From assembly GCF_021155765.1 (NCBI RefSeq), contig NC_060105.1, positions 6,260,001-6,324,000 on the forward strand: DNA of 64,000 nt. The letters are read 5' to 3'. Numbering within the stretch: the stretch's first letter is position 1; the number at the start of each line of letters is the position of its first letter. Made by a program: the position numbers and the translations under genes. The DNA comes from Diprion similis. Taxonomy: Eukaryota; Arthropoda; Insecta; Hymenoptera; Diprionidae. The notes under the pieces were generated by a model that was not told the origin of the DNA, did no database searches, and saw only the letters and a list, made by a program, of their open reading frames with translations. Below, piece by piece: positions 38,301 to 51,248 of this stretch.

Positions 38301-39989
38301 ATTATTATTTTATCTTATCCAATGATTATATAAATATTAGAAGTAACGACTCATGAAATAATTCTTTCAAAATATACTGGATATTATACACGATACCTTC
38401 CATAAGACCGTTGTTTATGTTTTGATCAGATGCAAGTAGTGAAGAAGTACTGACGGCCGTTAAGCTTTTATTCAAACTTAAGGGAGCCATTTTCATAGTA
38501 GGTATCACAGGCTCTGTAACAAAGAAGAGGAAAACAATAATCAATATTTACAAAGGCACGTATAACTATAAATCAGAATTGTTGAAATAAATAGCTGTGA
38601 ACTATATCACTAGATTTAGTATACAGTTCTCAATATATGAGAAAAACCGAATGATGTCAATTTCACTGTCATGTTCAAAGGCGAATATTTTGAAAATGTA
38701 CTGCAGACAATTTTTGAACAGTTTACTTTTTGGTAACATGATTTCCTCGCGATTAATTGGCTCTATTTCGTAGTCTTCTGGCAATTCTTCAGTCTTCACT
38801 AAACAATAACTCGGAATAGGTGGGATATCAACAAAGCAATGTTCCTCGAGAGCCTCAGTTATCGTTTCGTCGATATTCAGTCTAGAAAATAAGAAAGAAA
38901 GTCGAAGTTCACAGCATATAAACAAGATAAGCAATAAAAAAGAAAACTGATCAAGAACGTATGATGTTGAGGTAAAATTTCAATCTTACGCAAATTTCTC
39001 GTCGGAAACAGATTTATGAACAAGATGACAAGGCAGGTTTAAAATCTGCTCTAGTTTATCGATAATTGCCGTCATATTTACCGCAGAATCACTTTCTTGT
39101 AATGCTACGGTTCCTGCCTGTAAAAAAAGTAATTAACAAGGTTGTAATGACAATAATGACAAGGATAGCTTGACTAGCGTAAAGAGAGAAAGGAAATAAA
39201 AATTTCTTCAATAACGACGAAAATAATCAATTCCGAGTAAAACCTAAACGTAAAAGCGTACATTTATTCCGTTTTCGATTTCATTTTTCTGTTCTTTTAG
39301 TCGTTCCTTTATAGAGGCAATATTATTTCCAACAGAATTCTGCTGTTCCTGTAGCTGGTTGATGATACGGTTTTCAATATTTTGCAGAACGCCGTGAAGG
39401 TAAGTAAAATGTTGGATAAGTGCGGCTTCGACTTTTTCTCTATCCGTATCACTGCCGTATGATGTGTCTAGGACGGCGAGAGGTTTCGACAATTTCTGAA
39501 ACAGAAAAAGAAGGACCATGTAAATAATTTTGCGGTTTTCTTCACTAAAACATGGGGATGAAAAAAAAATTCTGGGAACAAGTGTGTCCAAAAGTGATTA
39601 AAAAGAGCTGCTGCACAAATCGAGAACTGCAATTCATGTATAATAATACATATTTTATTAGCCATTTTATTTTTTACCAATTTACAAAGTAAAGTTTCGT
39701 TGACCAAACTTCTGGGAATAATGAGAATCCTGAAACTTGCGAAAATGGGTGGACGAAAAAAGAAGATGGGTAGATATAAACTCAGACACGCATCTGAGGA
39801 AACGTAAAAGAAAGTCGCAGAGAGCAGCAGGTGAGTTGGTACCTTCTTTTCAACTGGGTCAAGTCGCGCTAGCAATTAAATCTAGTTAAAAAAACTATCT
39901 CGTTCTTAACGGTACTATGAACAGACGTAAATTATTTCTAACGCCACAGCCTCCTCGCACAACCGTTTACCTTGCAATGAGGAAAACAT
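29398..39989 (-). CDS. Five-Tudor-domain protein, RNF17/TDRD4 (Qin)-like
   Basis: Tudor domains bind symmetrically dimethylated Arg of Piwi proteins; RNF17/Qin members act in germline piRNA granules. Coding exons: 39,971-39,989; 39,843-39,868; 39,262-39,495; 38,990-39,117; 38,727-38,881; 38,397-38,513; 38,142-38,291; 37,725-38,004; 37,360-37,519; 37,136-37,249; 36,926-37,028; 36,652-36,824; 36,318-36,547; 33,608-33,782; 32,966-33,556; 32,732-32,874; 32,179-32,525; 31,862-32,037; 31,584-31,703; 31,338-31,448; 30,649-31,236; 30,191-30,284; 29,936-30,071; 29,628-29,790; 29,398-29,508. They join in one frame to 1,547 aa. A coiled coil (about 25-95) precedes Tudor cores near 280-330 (MKWYRGRI, YIDYGNTE), 497-545 (MWYRGRV, VDFGYKHE), 785-840 (FLYDIGITE), 1,085-1,130 (KWYRARV, VDYGNVDE) and 1,412-1,455 (IWYRASI, VDYGDEE). 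No RING or B-box was found upstream. Exon 1 may instead begin at an acceptor before 40,052, adding 21 in-frame residues and linking to unseen exons. Intron 13 holds the LTR element. A possible AATAAA lies at 29,080-29,085. Confidence 0.85.
34082..34086. repeat. Target-site duplication CAAGG, left
   Basis: CAAGG directly precedes the 5' LTR and is repeated at 36,193-36,197 directly after the 3' LTR. A 4-6 bp duplication is usual for Ty3/gypsy-type integration. Confidence 0.9.
34087..34328 (+). repeat. 5' LTR
   Basis: 242 bp, starts TGTGATGTATCG and ends CATTACACAACA. I see no difference from the copy at 35,951-36,192. It contains AATAAA at 34,255-34,260 and a second AATAAA-type motif about 30 bp later. 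Confidence 0.95.
34331..34344 (+). other. Candidate primer-binding site
   Basis: TGGCGACGAGGATT begins two bases after the 5' LTR. The leading TGG would pair with the CCA end of a tRNA, as in other LTR elements. I cannot say which tRNA. Confidence 0.6.
34400..34714 (+). pseudogene. gag N-terminal fragment, truncated
   Basis: The first ATG after the primer-binding site (34,400) starts MQKADKNWLYKSG and opens a SAP-like helical segment (TKAAIIDELNKANIEF) such as begins some gypsy-type gag proteins. After about 90 codons the frame runs into sequence that, in another frame, reads as the end of RNase H, and stops. Capsid and zinc-knuckle regions are absent. Identification as gag rests on position and the short helical motif. 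Confidence 0.6.
34665..34690 (+). other. Internal deletion junction in the LTR element
   Basis: Up to about 34,670 the gag-like frame reads NNMSNQKKM; from about 34,677 another frame reads NANCDALSRLPIDD, the typical end of gypsy RNase H (xADALSRLP) that leads into integrase. The missing stretch covers the rest of gag, protease, RT and most of RNase H. Confidence 0.75.
34705..35937 (+). CDS. Ty3/gypsy-type integrase, intact frame
   Basis: Integrase joins element DNA to the host chromosome. The 410-codon frame has an HHCC zinc-binding N-terminus (LHSSHMGI ... WWPG ... CNIC, about residues 94-136). The catalytic core has D in HCDFAGP (about 165), D in LDNGPQF (about 223) and E in GAAENF (about 259, after YHPATNG). 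A basic C-terminal part ends near RRSPRLNPNL. In an intact element this would be the end of the pol polyprotein. It lacks a natural start here (first codon TTG, continuous with the RNase H remnant), so translation is doubtful. Confidence 0.9.
   Translation: MPIDDQTEIITNEFSYINFFEEGTTSFSSKMLEIESRKDKTINNVIKFVKAEWPSTKNLSEEEKIYFHKRYELTVDTNCLFWGMRACIPDSMRAIILKELHSSHMGIVKIKTFARSYVWWPGIDSAIENLINDCNICSVLRKTPAKTPLTTWPWPPKAWSRIHCDFAGPFFNNMYLIVIDAHSKWPEVINFKNNTKTSKVIEKFKTLFANYGLPLHVHLDNGPQFKYGLKDWLEQNGVHVSFSPPYHPATNGAAENFVHTFKDKVKKIVKGGERLEDAINKFLLDYRSIPHCTTGRSPAFLMFGRELRTRFDVLRPDVSMTVDRQQRAQIVARRGNRKVDVKAGDDVLMDSHRVRSKKRVPGKVIKKVSPSTFIVRDDQGSTHKRHIDQIVDKKKQTTVPRRSPRLNPNL
35936..35947 (+). other. Polypurine tract
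   Basis: AAAGAGGCGGAG lies just before the 3' LTR and overlaps the last bases of the integrase frame, where plus-strand priming occurs in LTR elements. Confidence 0.75.
35951..36192 (+). repeat. 3' LTR
   Basis: 242 bp, identical by eye to the 5' LTR. It is followed at once by the right copy of the CAAGG duplication (36,193-36,197). Confidence 0.95.
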
Positions 39990-40909
39990 TTCTTTTCCAC
40001 CAAATACGGCGAATAAAACGTTAGTCAAAGAAAATTGCTCAAAGATTTTCTTCTGTTGATGAAATCAATGAATAGACTAATATTGGCTGGGATTGAAGTC
40101 TACTAAGTAAGCTAAAAGTATCGTAACGTTGAAAGAAAAATCCCTACAGTGAGAACTTGTAAATACTTGTAAAGTATCGAGTTATTTATAAAACAAAAAG
40201 TTGAAAAAACGTTACGAAATTGAACTTCGTGATAATAGGAGAATCGAGTGTACGGTTTAGATGTTTACGAGTGTGGTAGGTAAAGGAAAAAGGTAAAATA
40301 ACGAGTGTAAGGATCGTCGTTAACAGAAAGTGACATTCGTGAAAGCCGGTTGAACAGCAAAGCCGCGTTTAATTTCCAAGGCAATTATAATGATAAGAGT
40401 AAATCGTGATTTGTATCGAATCCTCTCTCAAGGGGCCTGCACGCTACGCACAGTGGATGCTTTAAATCGTTGATCAAGACCGAGGCGACGAGGCTGCCAT
40501 TGGAATGCCTCGGTAAGGTAGAATGGAACGAACCGCACATCGTTGTGTCTACCTAACGATGGAAGAGGAACTCGGAGGCCAACAGCACTCCCTCCAATGC
40601 ATTCTGCCGACCGATGAGCGTTCAGCTTCAGTCTTTCTCGTTCCTACAGACAGCCAAGACGCGGTTTTAAAACGAATCAAGCCGAGAAGAGGTTCTGAAA
40701 AATATTTCTCGTAGATATTATTTAACGACGTGAGCATTCGCCCTAACGTCGAACCGAGTTCGTGAGTAGAGTTGCTTCGATTCTCGAGGAATGATGCAGC
40801 GTCCGATCGGGTCGCGAAAATCGTGAGAATCGCGCGAATTTTATATAATTCTTTCTTGAAGTGGATAGAGAGAAGACCGTCGTCTCAACGTAGGAGAATT
40901 CCAGTGATC
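39990..40909. promoter_or_regulatory. Head-to-head gap between the Tudor gene and the chitin-binding gene
   Basis: The two start codons as modelled diverge across 920 bp. It should hold the 5' UTR of the plus-strand gene and perhaps promoters for both, unless further upstream exons of the Tudor gene lie beyond. About 40,440-40,830 is CpG-richer than the flanks and open in several frames. A plus-strand frame at 40,523-40,714 (MERTAHRC...) resembles nothing I know. Confidence 0.4.
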
Positions 40910-43900
40910 ATGAGGGTTTTAAGCACCGTAATAATTTTCATCAGTATCGATATTCTTCTACCTGCGACAGGTGAGTTTGGTATAACAATTCGTCAACGTG
41001 AAACAATTTCAAAATTTTCTTTCGACAACGTTCAAGTTTTCCCAGTCCTCCGCTACCTCAGGTGTTCAATTCCACTTAAGTAACATGAAACACAAAATTC
41101 CAACTTCCGCATGAAACAGAGTTCGAATAGTTTCATAGATTGTTCAACACCAGGCATTTGTCTCTTCTTGCGACTGATGCCATTGTGTCATTTACAGCAG
41201 TATAAATTTCGCTGCACGAAGTTAGTTGTCATTCTACTTTAATTATACATACGAATCATGCGGGAAATTCCAGAGTTATCCAAACACAAGATCGGAAAAC
41301 TGTATGTTAACGATATGAAAATATTTGTAGGAAAGAGTTAATAAAATGTAATTATTAGTTCGCGAAGCTTCCACGTATTTCCTACCATGTGTACGGTATA
41401 GAATGAAGAGAGAAAAAAAGCTCACAGATTTACTCGGCAACGAGGTAAACAACGGGTAAAGCTCGACGAGCGCGTCGCGGAATAGTGTTACCATGGCAAC
41501 CGAATTACCGGATTTCTCTACCCGGCAAGAAATAACACGGTACTTTGCAGTAGCCCGTTTTGGAACTGTAAATTTATTTCCATGAATCCAGACAAACGAA
41601 AAAAAAACAATTAAAATTATATAAAAAAATTAAATAAAAACTAGTAATCGAAAAACATAAAATGCGTTGAAATTTAAAGGATCGTCGTCCCTGCACTCGG
41701 CGCAGTTTTATGGGCGTTCAATGCTCTTTCATATTTTTACACAGGCTAATGAACTTTGTTACCGATTCACACATATGTATGTATGGAGGTATAATAAGGA
41801 ACCATGGGCGGTGATCGTAGAAATGACATGGGGATCGTGTCGTGTCTCTTAAAATCCTTGTCTTCGGGCCGCGCCTCAGGGTAAGAAAGCAAAAGTTATT
41901 AACACTGGGTGTGGTATTTCAATTTAAAGCTTCTACACTGCATCGAATAATGAATATCACATATTTGCGATTTGAACTTGTGCTGGCAATTTTGACAAAA
42001 GATTGTGTCAAAAGAGATAGAATGGGTTATCCAATCCGTAACTATGGTGTTCCACATATTTTCTCAGCGGAATTCGTTTTGCAAAAAACAAAAATATGTA
42101 AATAATCAATGCATCAATTCGTAGACTCTACAAGCGGGTCTTAAAATGAGAAATGTGCGAAACGCGAAATTTAATTATCACCGCAATTAATCCTTAATTT
42201 GATTGAATTGGATTCTGAAATCGGTTGGACAGCCAACAATTTCAACGTTTTTAGATTACATGCGGATATTTTTTTCTATGTTCTTCAATATTAAATTCGA
42301 ATACCTGTCACAGCGTTGTAAAAATTGCGTAATTCGATCTTCGACCGTATCTAGCTGCGAAAGTGTAGATATTGCAGCACGTGTTTTTTGATTGCAAATC
42401 CAGTTTCGATGATTCATTGTCAGTAAGATAGAGATCTCGGTTATACAGTTATTCGAATGAATCGACAATATAAAGATCAGAGAAAAAAGTGTCGAACTCA
42501 TTCGGTTTAATCCCATATTCGAACATCAAGAAAAAAAACACACACACACAAAAATCCTAGGCGAGCTTGAATCTATTTCTTTACCGTACGAGAGTGTACA
42601 GATTCCAAATCAAATTCTCGAAAGAGAAAAGAATCCTCGGAACCTTCCGCCTTCTCTCCTCTCTCGGTGTTCAACAAAACGCCTGCGGCCTGTCAGTGTC
42701 TACCAAGTAGGTATATTAATGCAGTAGGTACGTGTGTGTTAAAAGACTTATAAAAGGACGAAATATCAGGTATGATAACACTGCAGGAGTAAGTTGCACT
42801 TTGCGAGCATAAAGTACAGTGCATCGGTCAGGGTTACGCGGCTAAGCGTTGTTGATTTAAAGGACAAACAAGACGCAGAGAGGAAGGGATTTCGAAGGAG
42901 GGCGAGGTTGTTCGAATGACAAGGACTCCAAGAACTTATACCAGCCAAAGGCGTTATGCTATGCCGCATATATCTTAATGGAATGATAAAACTGTCTGAT
43001 ACATACGTCCGGAGTGACAAATAAACAAAAAGCATTAGTTACTCAATTAACGCGTTTCACGATGCTTGCCGAGATTATCAACACTGAAAAGTATCATGCT
43101 GGATGAAATTGGTCCTTAGTTGACTAAGAGATACAATCTGTTAGCCGGTGTAAAACAGTTGACTAGGTGGTGATTACCTGGTGACTTTAAATTGCGCCAT
43201 TGATGATCAGGCAGGAATTATAATAGACAATAAATTGTTGGTAAACCTCAAGTAGTACGGAGCATTAGAGACAGACGTAAACGTTTAGGAGTATAATAAA
43301 CGTCCATAAAACAGCCTCGTGAGATTGGCGTTGGTGTCTCAGCACTTCGGATACAGCAGCAGAGCTTTACAACTCAGCGGTTTTCGATATTACGATAATT
43401 TCAAGTGAATGTGTACAGCATCGTGCTAATAATACCGTAATTCGCGACTCCTTCACAGAGATTTGTATCAGAATTTCAAACGACGACTCTTTTTTATGAA
43501 TGTCTGTAAAGGACCCTGAAGTATTATCACGACTTCCGGTGAGCTTCTCGGTACTTTTGTATGGTAGTAAAGATACGTCCTAGTTCTCCATAATAACGCA
43601 ACAAACAACATCAGACAAATCTGCGACGTCTTTGGTTTCGAGTAAAGCGAAGTGGAACCCTTTGAGACAGTTCCTCGCTGATTATGGCAAACGTGGAAAT
43701 ACCATTCCGGCTTTGAAACTCGACTATAAAGTGCACTATTTATTAATTTTATGATCTAGGCTAGTTATGCGCACGTTTCAAGGCGCCGTTTTGATCGCTG
43801 TACTGTACATAGACTCGTAGACAAGCTGAACAGATGCTTGGAAACTGAGAAGACCGCATGACTCACTCGGAACAACGACGTTTGAGATATTAATCTCATG

Positions 43901-43959
43901 ATCTGTGAGAAACAGGGATTATCATGTACGACGTTAAGCTCGTTACGTGTATAATACTG

Positions 43960-44000
<41 letters not shown>

Positions 44001-47000
44001 GTGACTCGTAGATTCGCAAAACTTTGCGATAGCGAGGCATTTCCTAATTTAATTCACTACAGTTCATCACCTTGGCCTGTTCCTTAAGCTGGAATTGCTT
44101 TAACAGATTGAAATAACGGGAATGCAGTTTCATTACGAATATAGGTATAGAAACACATCCGTTTTATAATTAAATTATCGCAAGCTCTCGATAACGAGCG
44201 AAGGATTTAAGAGATAATTTAACGTTCATGAAATTAAACCTGTTATCTAACATCTTACAAAATGTACAAGTTTTACCCCGAGAGATCGATTTTGATCGAT
44301 ACGAACGTTTCCTCTTCGTCAATACCCATTTTTTTTTTTTTTTTGTTGATTGTGTTTTTCTTTCCTTACTCAAACCATTACGTCAGACTCTAGCGATAAG
44401 AAATGTGTATTATTAAAAGAACGCGGAACTATCGAGAGTTCTCTAATGATGCTGATGACGACGATGAAGAAGAATTTGCCAACCTTGAATTCGGTTTTTA
44501 GCCTCTGATTCTTAGCGTCCACGATACTTACGTCTTGCATAACACGTCTCTATAACAAATAACTTACAGCCTCCCTCTATCGACTGTCGTCAGAATAATG
44601 TATATCCGTAATACTTGACACGTTCATACCGTGCGTGTGTAACCAACAATTACTCGTAACGAAAGGCAATTAACGCTTCGACACAACGCTCACACATTAT
44701 GCTTGCTTGCGCATGCTTCTTGGCAAAGTTCCGTACACTTTGCGTTAAAGTTTAAACGGATACCCACGCAGATTCACGCATAGACCTCGTATGTCATTCG
44801 GCAGGTTACAGTGAATAGAATAGAACGTTGTCGTACGGTATGAAATTCGTTGCGAGACGTACGTAGAACCGAGAAGTTTAGCACTGGGTTGACGACGGAG
44901 TTGTTACCTCATTAGATAATTTGCAGTAAGACATGGAACTGCAGTTTCGTTAAGTAAAGCTGCAGCCTGCATCTTGTAAATATTATATTATTACACGTAC
45001 ATGGGTAGAAATGAGAGATTGTTTTTTTTTTATAATTTTACGTGGACAATTTTATTTACTCGTTACGTAAGAGCACTTCAAACTACGATAATCACAGTTA
45101 ATCGTTCAACAATGAAACCGAATGATTCTCGACAGCCGAATAATATTTACAAGTGATTACAAATACTGACGACGATATCTCGGATCTCTGATCTCTGATC
45201 AAAAGAGCCAAGGCTAAAGCAGCGGCATGTTCACCAGCATTGTTATACGAAGGCCCAAAACGGAAAGGGGGTAAAAAGAGAAAAAAAAAGTCGTGGGAAC
45301 GACTGATTTGACTCACGTATAATAATTATCGAGTTGTTGTATAAGGTATAAGTACTCGACGTTCCTCGAGTTTCAGGAGACTGAGAGACGATGTGATTGG
45401 ATTCTATTATTTCTAGAAGGGGAAAGAAAGTACCGAAAGGATTGAAAAAAGGAAAGAAAAGAAAGAAAAAAAAAACGCGGTCTGCTCCTTGCGGCATGTT
45501 TGATCGTCGAAAGGAAGAAATTTTTTTTGTCATGTTTGGTGATATTTTGCGTGACGTAGACCAACCGAGCGATTTACAATCGTACAATTTTTTTGCGGAA
45601 GCATGTAAAAGTGAGAAACGCTGTTACAACAGTTCTGCAGGCTTAACAACGACGACGATTCGAGGAGCAGGGGGTAAAAAATGATGTAAAAAACAAATCG
45701 TAAAATGAAAAAAAAAAGGAAATCGTGCAAGTAGGTACACCGGAACAATAAACAATGCGAACACGGACCTGCGGCCTCCAAGAATGAGTCATTAAGTCAT
45801 TCTATCCCCATCATGTACGAACGAAAAACGAAAAGTAACCGCATGCCATTTACTCACTTGAGACTCAATTGTAAGTAAAATATTACAAGCTTTTTTTCCT
45901 ATTTTTTTTTTTCTTCTCTTTTCAGGTAGAAATTTAGATTCTAGTCTCAAAATTGGCGTGGAAATTTTTCAATACAGACAATCACGTAGCCAGGTCTCGT
46001 AATTGGCAAGTCAAAAGAAGCTGTATGAAAAAAAAATGGTTCAATATCTTCGTATTATATACTACAATCGAGATCTTGATCGATTAGTGATATTATGTGC
46101 GAAAAAGTAGCGTTTTGATTTTTCAATACAGTGAAAATAAAATCGGCAAAAAGAAAAAAAAATACTTATACCTATAATTGATGCGCAAACTATCAACCAT
46201 CAAATACAAAGTGAGCAATGAGAAAAACTTAGCTATGCATCTGTCAGAGATCGAATCGTCGAAGAATAATGTCGCAAAATCCATGCGTGAAATTGTTCGA
46301 AAGAGTCGACAGGTCATGTGAAAAAATCGGCGAATCGTGATATTAAGTGTTGAAGGAGGAGATCCGTTTCTAAATAAATAAAAACCACTAAAATTTTGTT
46401 TTTCGTACTAGCAAGCTCCTCGATTTCATGTTTTACGACTTCTACTGTCGCGTGAGATATAGACCTAGAAGTAACGGAAGTGGCAGAAGTGAGACGAGAA
46501 AGTGAAAAAAAAAAGTCAAAAATAAACATCTACAGTAACGGTGTTAGTATTATATTGAAAGAAATTTCATTCTTCGTCGTTAAAAAATATCAATTTCGAA
46601 AATAACAACAATTTTGCCAGAATCGCGTTTTTCGACATGCAAAATTATTTCTTATCCAAAACCGTGTACACAACAATAAATAAATAAATAAATAAATAAA
46701 TAATATAAAATAAAAAAATCATCGGCTTTTTAACATAGACGAGTCGTAGTTCTAGAATTTGAGTTGCGGGTCCCCTTGTGGAAACGAATTAAAAAGATGC
46801 ACCACCTTAACCCAGAAATCCCACGGAACGATGGTTCAAGGTGAAGCCCGGCAACATAGCGTAAACGCCTGCGCCTAATACTTACGAGCCGCAAAACGTG
46901 CGCACTTTCACTATTGTTTATTTCTTAGCCAACCATTAATGTCTCCGCTTTAATATTCACCACAGCCATTCGCATTGCGGGGGATTACCAAAAGTCGATA

Positions 47001-50000
47001 AAGACGAAGGGGTTCTCCCTCTCCATCCACGTGCCGCAGGCCTATATAAACTATAACAATAAAGACTGCAAACATTATTCAAAACGCACGGCGTTTCATT
47101 GTGTAACGTTACAAATTTGGACCGCATTTTATTATTATTAGACAGCAGCAGCAGCAGCAGCAGCAGCAGCAATGGCGGCGGCACTTTGCGCAATATTCAC
47201 TCGTTCACGACTAGACTAATATTATTCAACCTCCCATTAAGGCAGTTGAATTCTCACAAGCGTGTCCCTTGCCTTGTACCACATATCGTGAAACGCGAAT
47301 TCGACAACGCGTCGTGTCTTTGATTCATCGCAATGTTTAACAATTTAATATTACTCATGCACGTCATTCTCACACTGCATGTCGTTCGAATGAATTTGTT
47401 ATGTTTTTTTTTGTTTTCGCTCCGTCGGATAAACTGCAATGTAATTTCGTATCAACGTATCTTTGATACCGAATCCTTGATGATTCGTGAGGATTCGACG
47501 TTTGCCTATTACCCGTACACGCGTGTACACAGACACGTAGTTGTTTGTCTACGACGAGTTAGAAATTCAATCCACGCACTTGCTTGTATAAATATAAATC
47601 CAATTAAATTGAAGCTTTTTCGGGGCGAAGAGAATTTGAAACGATGAACAAACGGAGAGAAAATCTGAACAACAAAACAACAAAAAGAAAAAAAAATCAT
47701 CAAAAAAACACTCAAAATGAGCGTCAATTCAGCCTCCTGGTTGAACAGCGTTGGCACGAAATGGAGTTGATTTTCCTACTTAATTTGATCAAATCGATTG
47801 ACCCGTACACAACTGTAATCGTATTTACGCATCGAGGCATGCAAAGGCTAAGCCGCAGCATTCATTTTCCATATACTCGCGTACCTACGTACCGACAAAT
47901 CGTGATTATTCGCCTCGTATCCGGAAGCTGCAGAGCAGCCTTGTCAGTGCGAAGCCTGATATTATATAATCGTCGATAACTCGAAGCACTAATTCTAAAC
48001 ACAAAGATGTTTAGATCGTAGGCGTTGAATTAACTTGTGTTATCGGTGGTGTTAAAATACGGTTCGGATTTCTTATACCGTCAAGTTTTTCGATTCATTT
48101 TTTTTTCCTTTTTCTTCTGTTCCTTCTTTAGCTCTTTCTCTTCTTCGTACAGCGCTACATAATTTACGAACGTTTTACTATTGCACATACGGGAAATGTA
48201 CACGTATATAAGAAGAATTGCCGTAAAATAAGGATCCTTAACTCCTAATGCGTCTGCAGTGTGCAAGAGGATAAGAAAGGCGAGGGCAGCCTGCAGCTAC
48301 TGCGCTCAGTTATACGAATGCGGTAGTAAAATCGGAAATTGTTACAACCCCCGGTTTAGTTTTAGCGTCGGATTTACGACGCGAACTTTTCTAACAATTT
48401 CTTCTTCTTCTTCTTCTTTTTCTTTCTTTTTTTTCTTTTTCGCTTTCGTCGTTTTGATTACTTGTTCCCTGTAAATTTTTTTCTGCAATGCATTCGTGAA
48501 CCGAATTAAATCCAGCAGGCTGAACGCGTTAACGACATTGTTAATGACAAATGAAACGTCACTTTATCTAAAAAAAAAAAAAAAAAAAAAAAACCCTAAA
48601 AATCATCGCAATTAGTTTCGCAAATTTTTGCAACGCGATGTTAAAACAATTTCCAACGATTCGGAAAAATCTATCGATTACACGGTATCGCTGCAGCTAT
48701 ACCAGGTATAAGATCACTTAATCGTTTATAATGAAAATTGGTCTACTTTACGCTGCCGAAATCGTGCCGACGATGAGAGAAATTCATGACTTGATACAGA
48801 CGGAGGGGCAGAGATTTCGATGAGTAATTATACGTTACACAGCAAAGATTGAGATCCGGTTTGACACAACTGCCTGCAGATCTCTGCAAAAATGACGGTC
48901 TGCAGGATGTCAGTGTGTATTACTCGATCTCCTGTTATATCGTCACGGCAAAGTACTCGCACTTACGCCGTGTGATGATGTTGAAACGTATAGGACACGT
49001 GTGGCACCGTCTATAGGACATTAAATAGGTACAATAATCGTATATGTATGTATAACACATGTCTAGATCGACAAAAGCAGCAGACGAAAGAGAGCCAACA
49101 ACAAATGCATTTGTACGGGAGATTTCCGGGAAATGAAACGAGCTAACGACCTCTGATATAATATTTATTTATTTATTTTTATTTATGTTTTTTTTTTTTT
49201 TTCGAGGAAAGTTATTTTCGTCTTAAACGTGTTATAGAAAAATCGTCGAGTCTTTGAAGACGGTGCAAAGACGAGAGGAAAAAAGAGAGAGAGAGATAAG
49301 GAATGAACGGTATAAGGAAGTATGTAGGTATATATATATATATAATAAGTAGGACAGGTATTGGAGAAAAGTTGGAAAAAGTTGAATTCATACAGCTTCT
49401 TCGACAATTATAATCATTTCCTTCCAACTCGAAAGAGCTTTCTATAAGATATTATATTCTCATCCATCTGTATAAGATTTATTGAACTTTTATATCTTCC
49501 GGCTATAATAATATTCGTTCATTGTTGTTATCGTTATTACTATGATTCTACACAATTTAGACGCAATTTAATTAAATTTACAGGCAAGCGATAGGATATA
49601 AGAAGGTTTATCCCGTTCGTTGAACTTTTTTAATATTAACGATCAGACCGCTTAGAAAGAAAAGCAAAAAAACAAAGAAACCTTACATTTGCGTCGTAGG
49701 CACCGAAGGAAAGTTAAGTTATACACAATGAGATGTAAAATAAATTTTTCCGTTTGTCTCGGTTTAGAAAATAAAAGTGAAAGAAAAAATTCAAAAAATT
49801 TATCGGTAGGTACAGATTCGTGCAAAGTGGAACGATGTATATTGTTGGATGAAAAAAAAAAAAAAATTGAATGGTAAAACGTTTTTTTATTATCACGTTA
49901 TTTGCTACTTCGTTGCAAAATTGACTATACGTACGAATGTAAATAAATTACATAACATAAACTGTATTGTGCATAGGCAATAAATTATATTAATGGCTAT

Positions 50001-50267
50001 TTGTTTAATTCCTACGTCAAATTCATATACGTCAAGTACCTACATATTCATATAATATACATATGACATACCTACCTACATACATATGCGTTAACAATCG
50101 CTAAATTATAACAATGATATTCAAATATGAGACAATAATACGCGACTGACTGATCAATTAAATATGCGTTAATTTTGTTCGATTGTAGACCTTTGACGCG
50201 GAAGGTCATGTATGCGAACGCTTCGTAGTTGCAATTTCAACGATATTACTGAACAAAGTAAAAAGAC

Positions 50268-50298
<31 letters not shown>

Positions 50299-50644
50299 TA
50301 AGAAAATGAGAATTTTTAAGGCAAAATGAAATACTATGAAAAGAATATTCCCTTCGTGCTCCGACATAACGAAATAAGTGTAATAAACTATATCCAGTTA
50401 CATTCGCCGATTTAATTAACCGGTCAACTTCCGTGATCCCTGTATCAATTAGTTTTCAACGTACCGTATCATCATCACGCCGATATCTATACTCTCACGA
50501 TATATCCGACATCATGAGATTTCTTGCGAATTATTAACGCGTCTTTCGTCATTTCGCTGCACAACGATTAGACTTAACAACGTGTTTTCCAATGGGGTTT
50601 CCATCCTTGCAGTGCAGGACAGACAGCTTTGACACACGAAAGAG

Positions 50645-50677
<33 letters not shown>

Positions 50678-51184
50678 CTAGCTCGAGCCTAGAGTAGGCT
50701 GGAGTTAGACGAGCTAGTCTGACATCGTGACAATGCTGTTGGCACGTAGAAAAATTCCCAGCCAATTAAATAAGAAGCGTGTATGTAGGTGTGTATGTGG
50801 AATGTTCAAAGCAGCCTCGAGTACATCGTACGCAGGATTATGGGATCTCGAACTTGGCCTGTGTGGCTATTTTTCGTTTTCGCAATGTTTTTCACGTTTC
50901 GTGCGAATTTCCTGAGATCAAAAGGAAAAAAAAAAAAAAACCTGCTAAGACTTGACAGTTTCGCGGTTCCGTTATAGCTGCGAAGCGTCTACTTGTTGCA
51001 TAATCCTTGTACTATACGGATGAAAGAGAGAGAGAGAAAGAGAGAGAGAGAGATATATAAGTAAGGAAAGAAGAAAGGTTGCTTGACGCGGCATCGTGGA
51101 GGGAGATGAAAAGAGACCTCTTCGAGTATATGAAATGAGCAAAAAGAATTCGCCACGCCTGGCATTGACCTGCTTGCTCAATAT

Positions 51185-51248
<64 letters not shown>

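Noticed and set aside
45397..45684. Lys-rich plus-strand frame in the large intron
   Set aside because: Generated by A-rich DNA; overlaps several minus-strand frames and has no homology.
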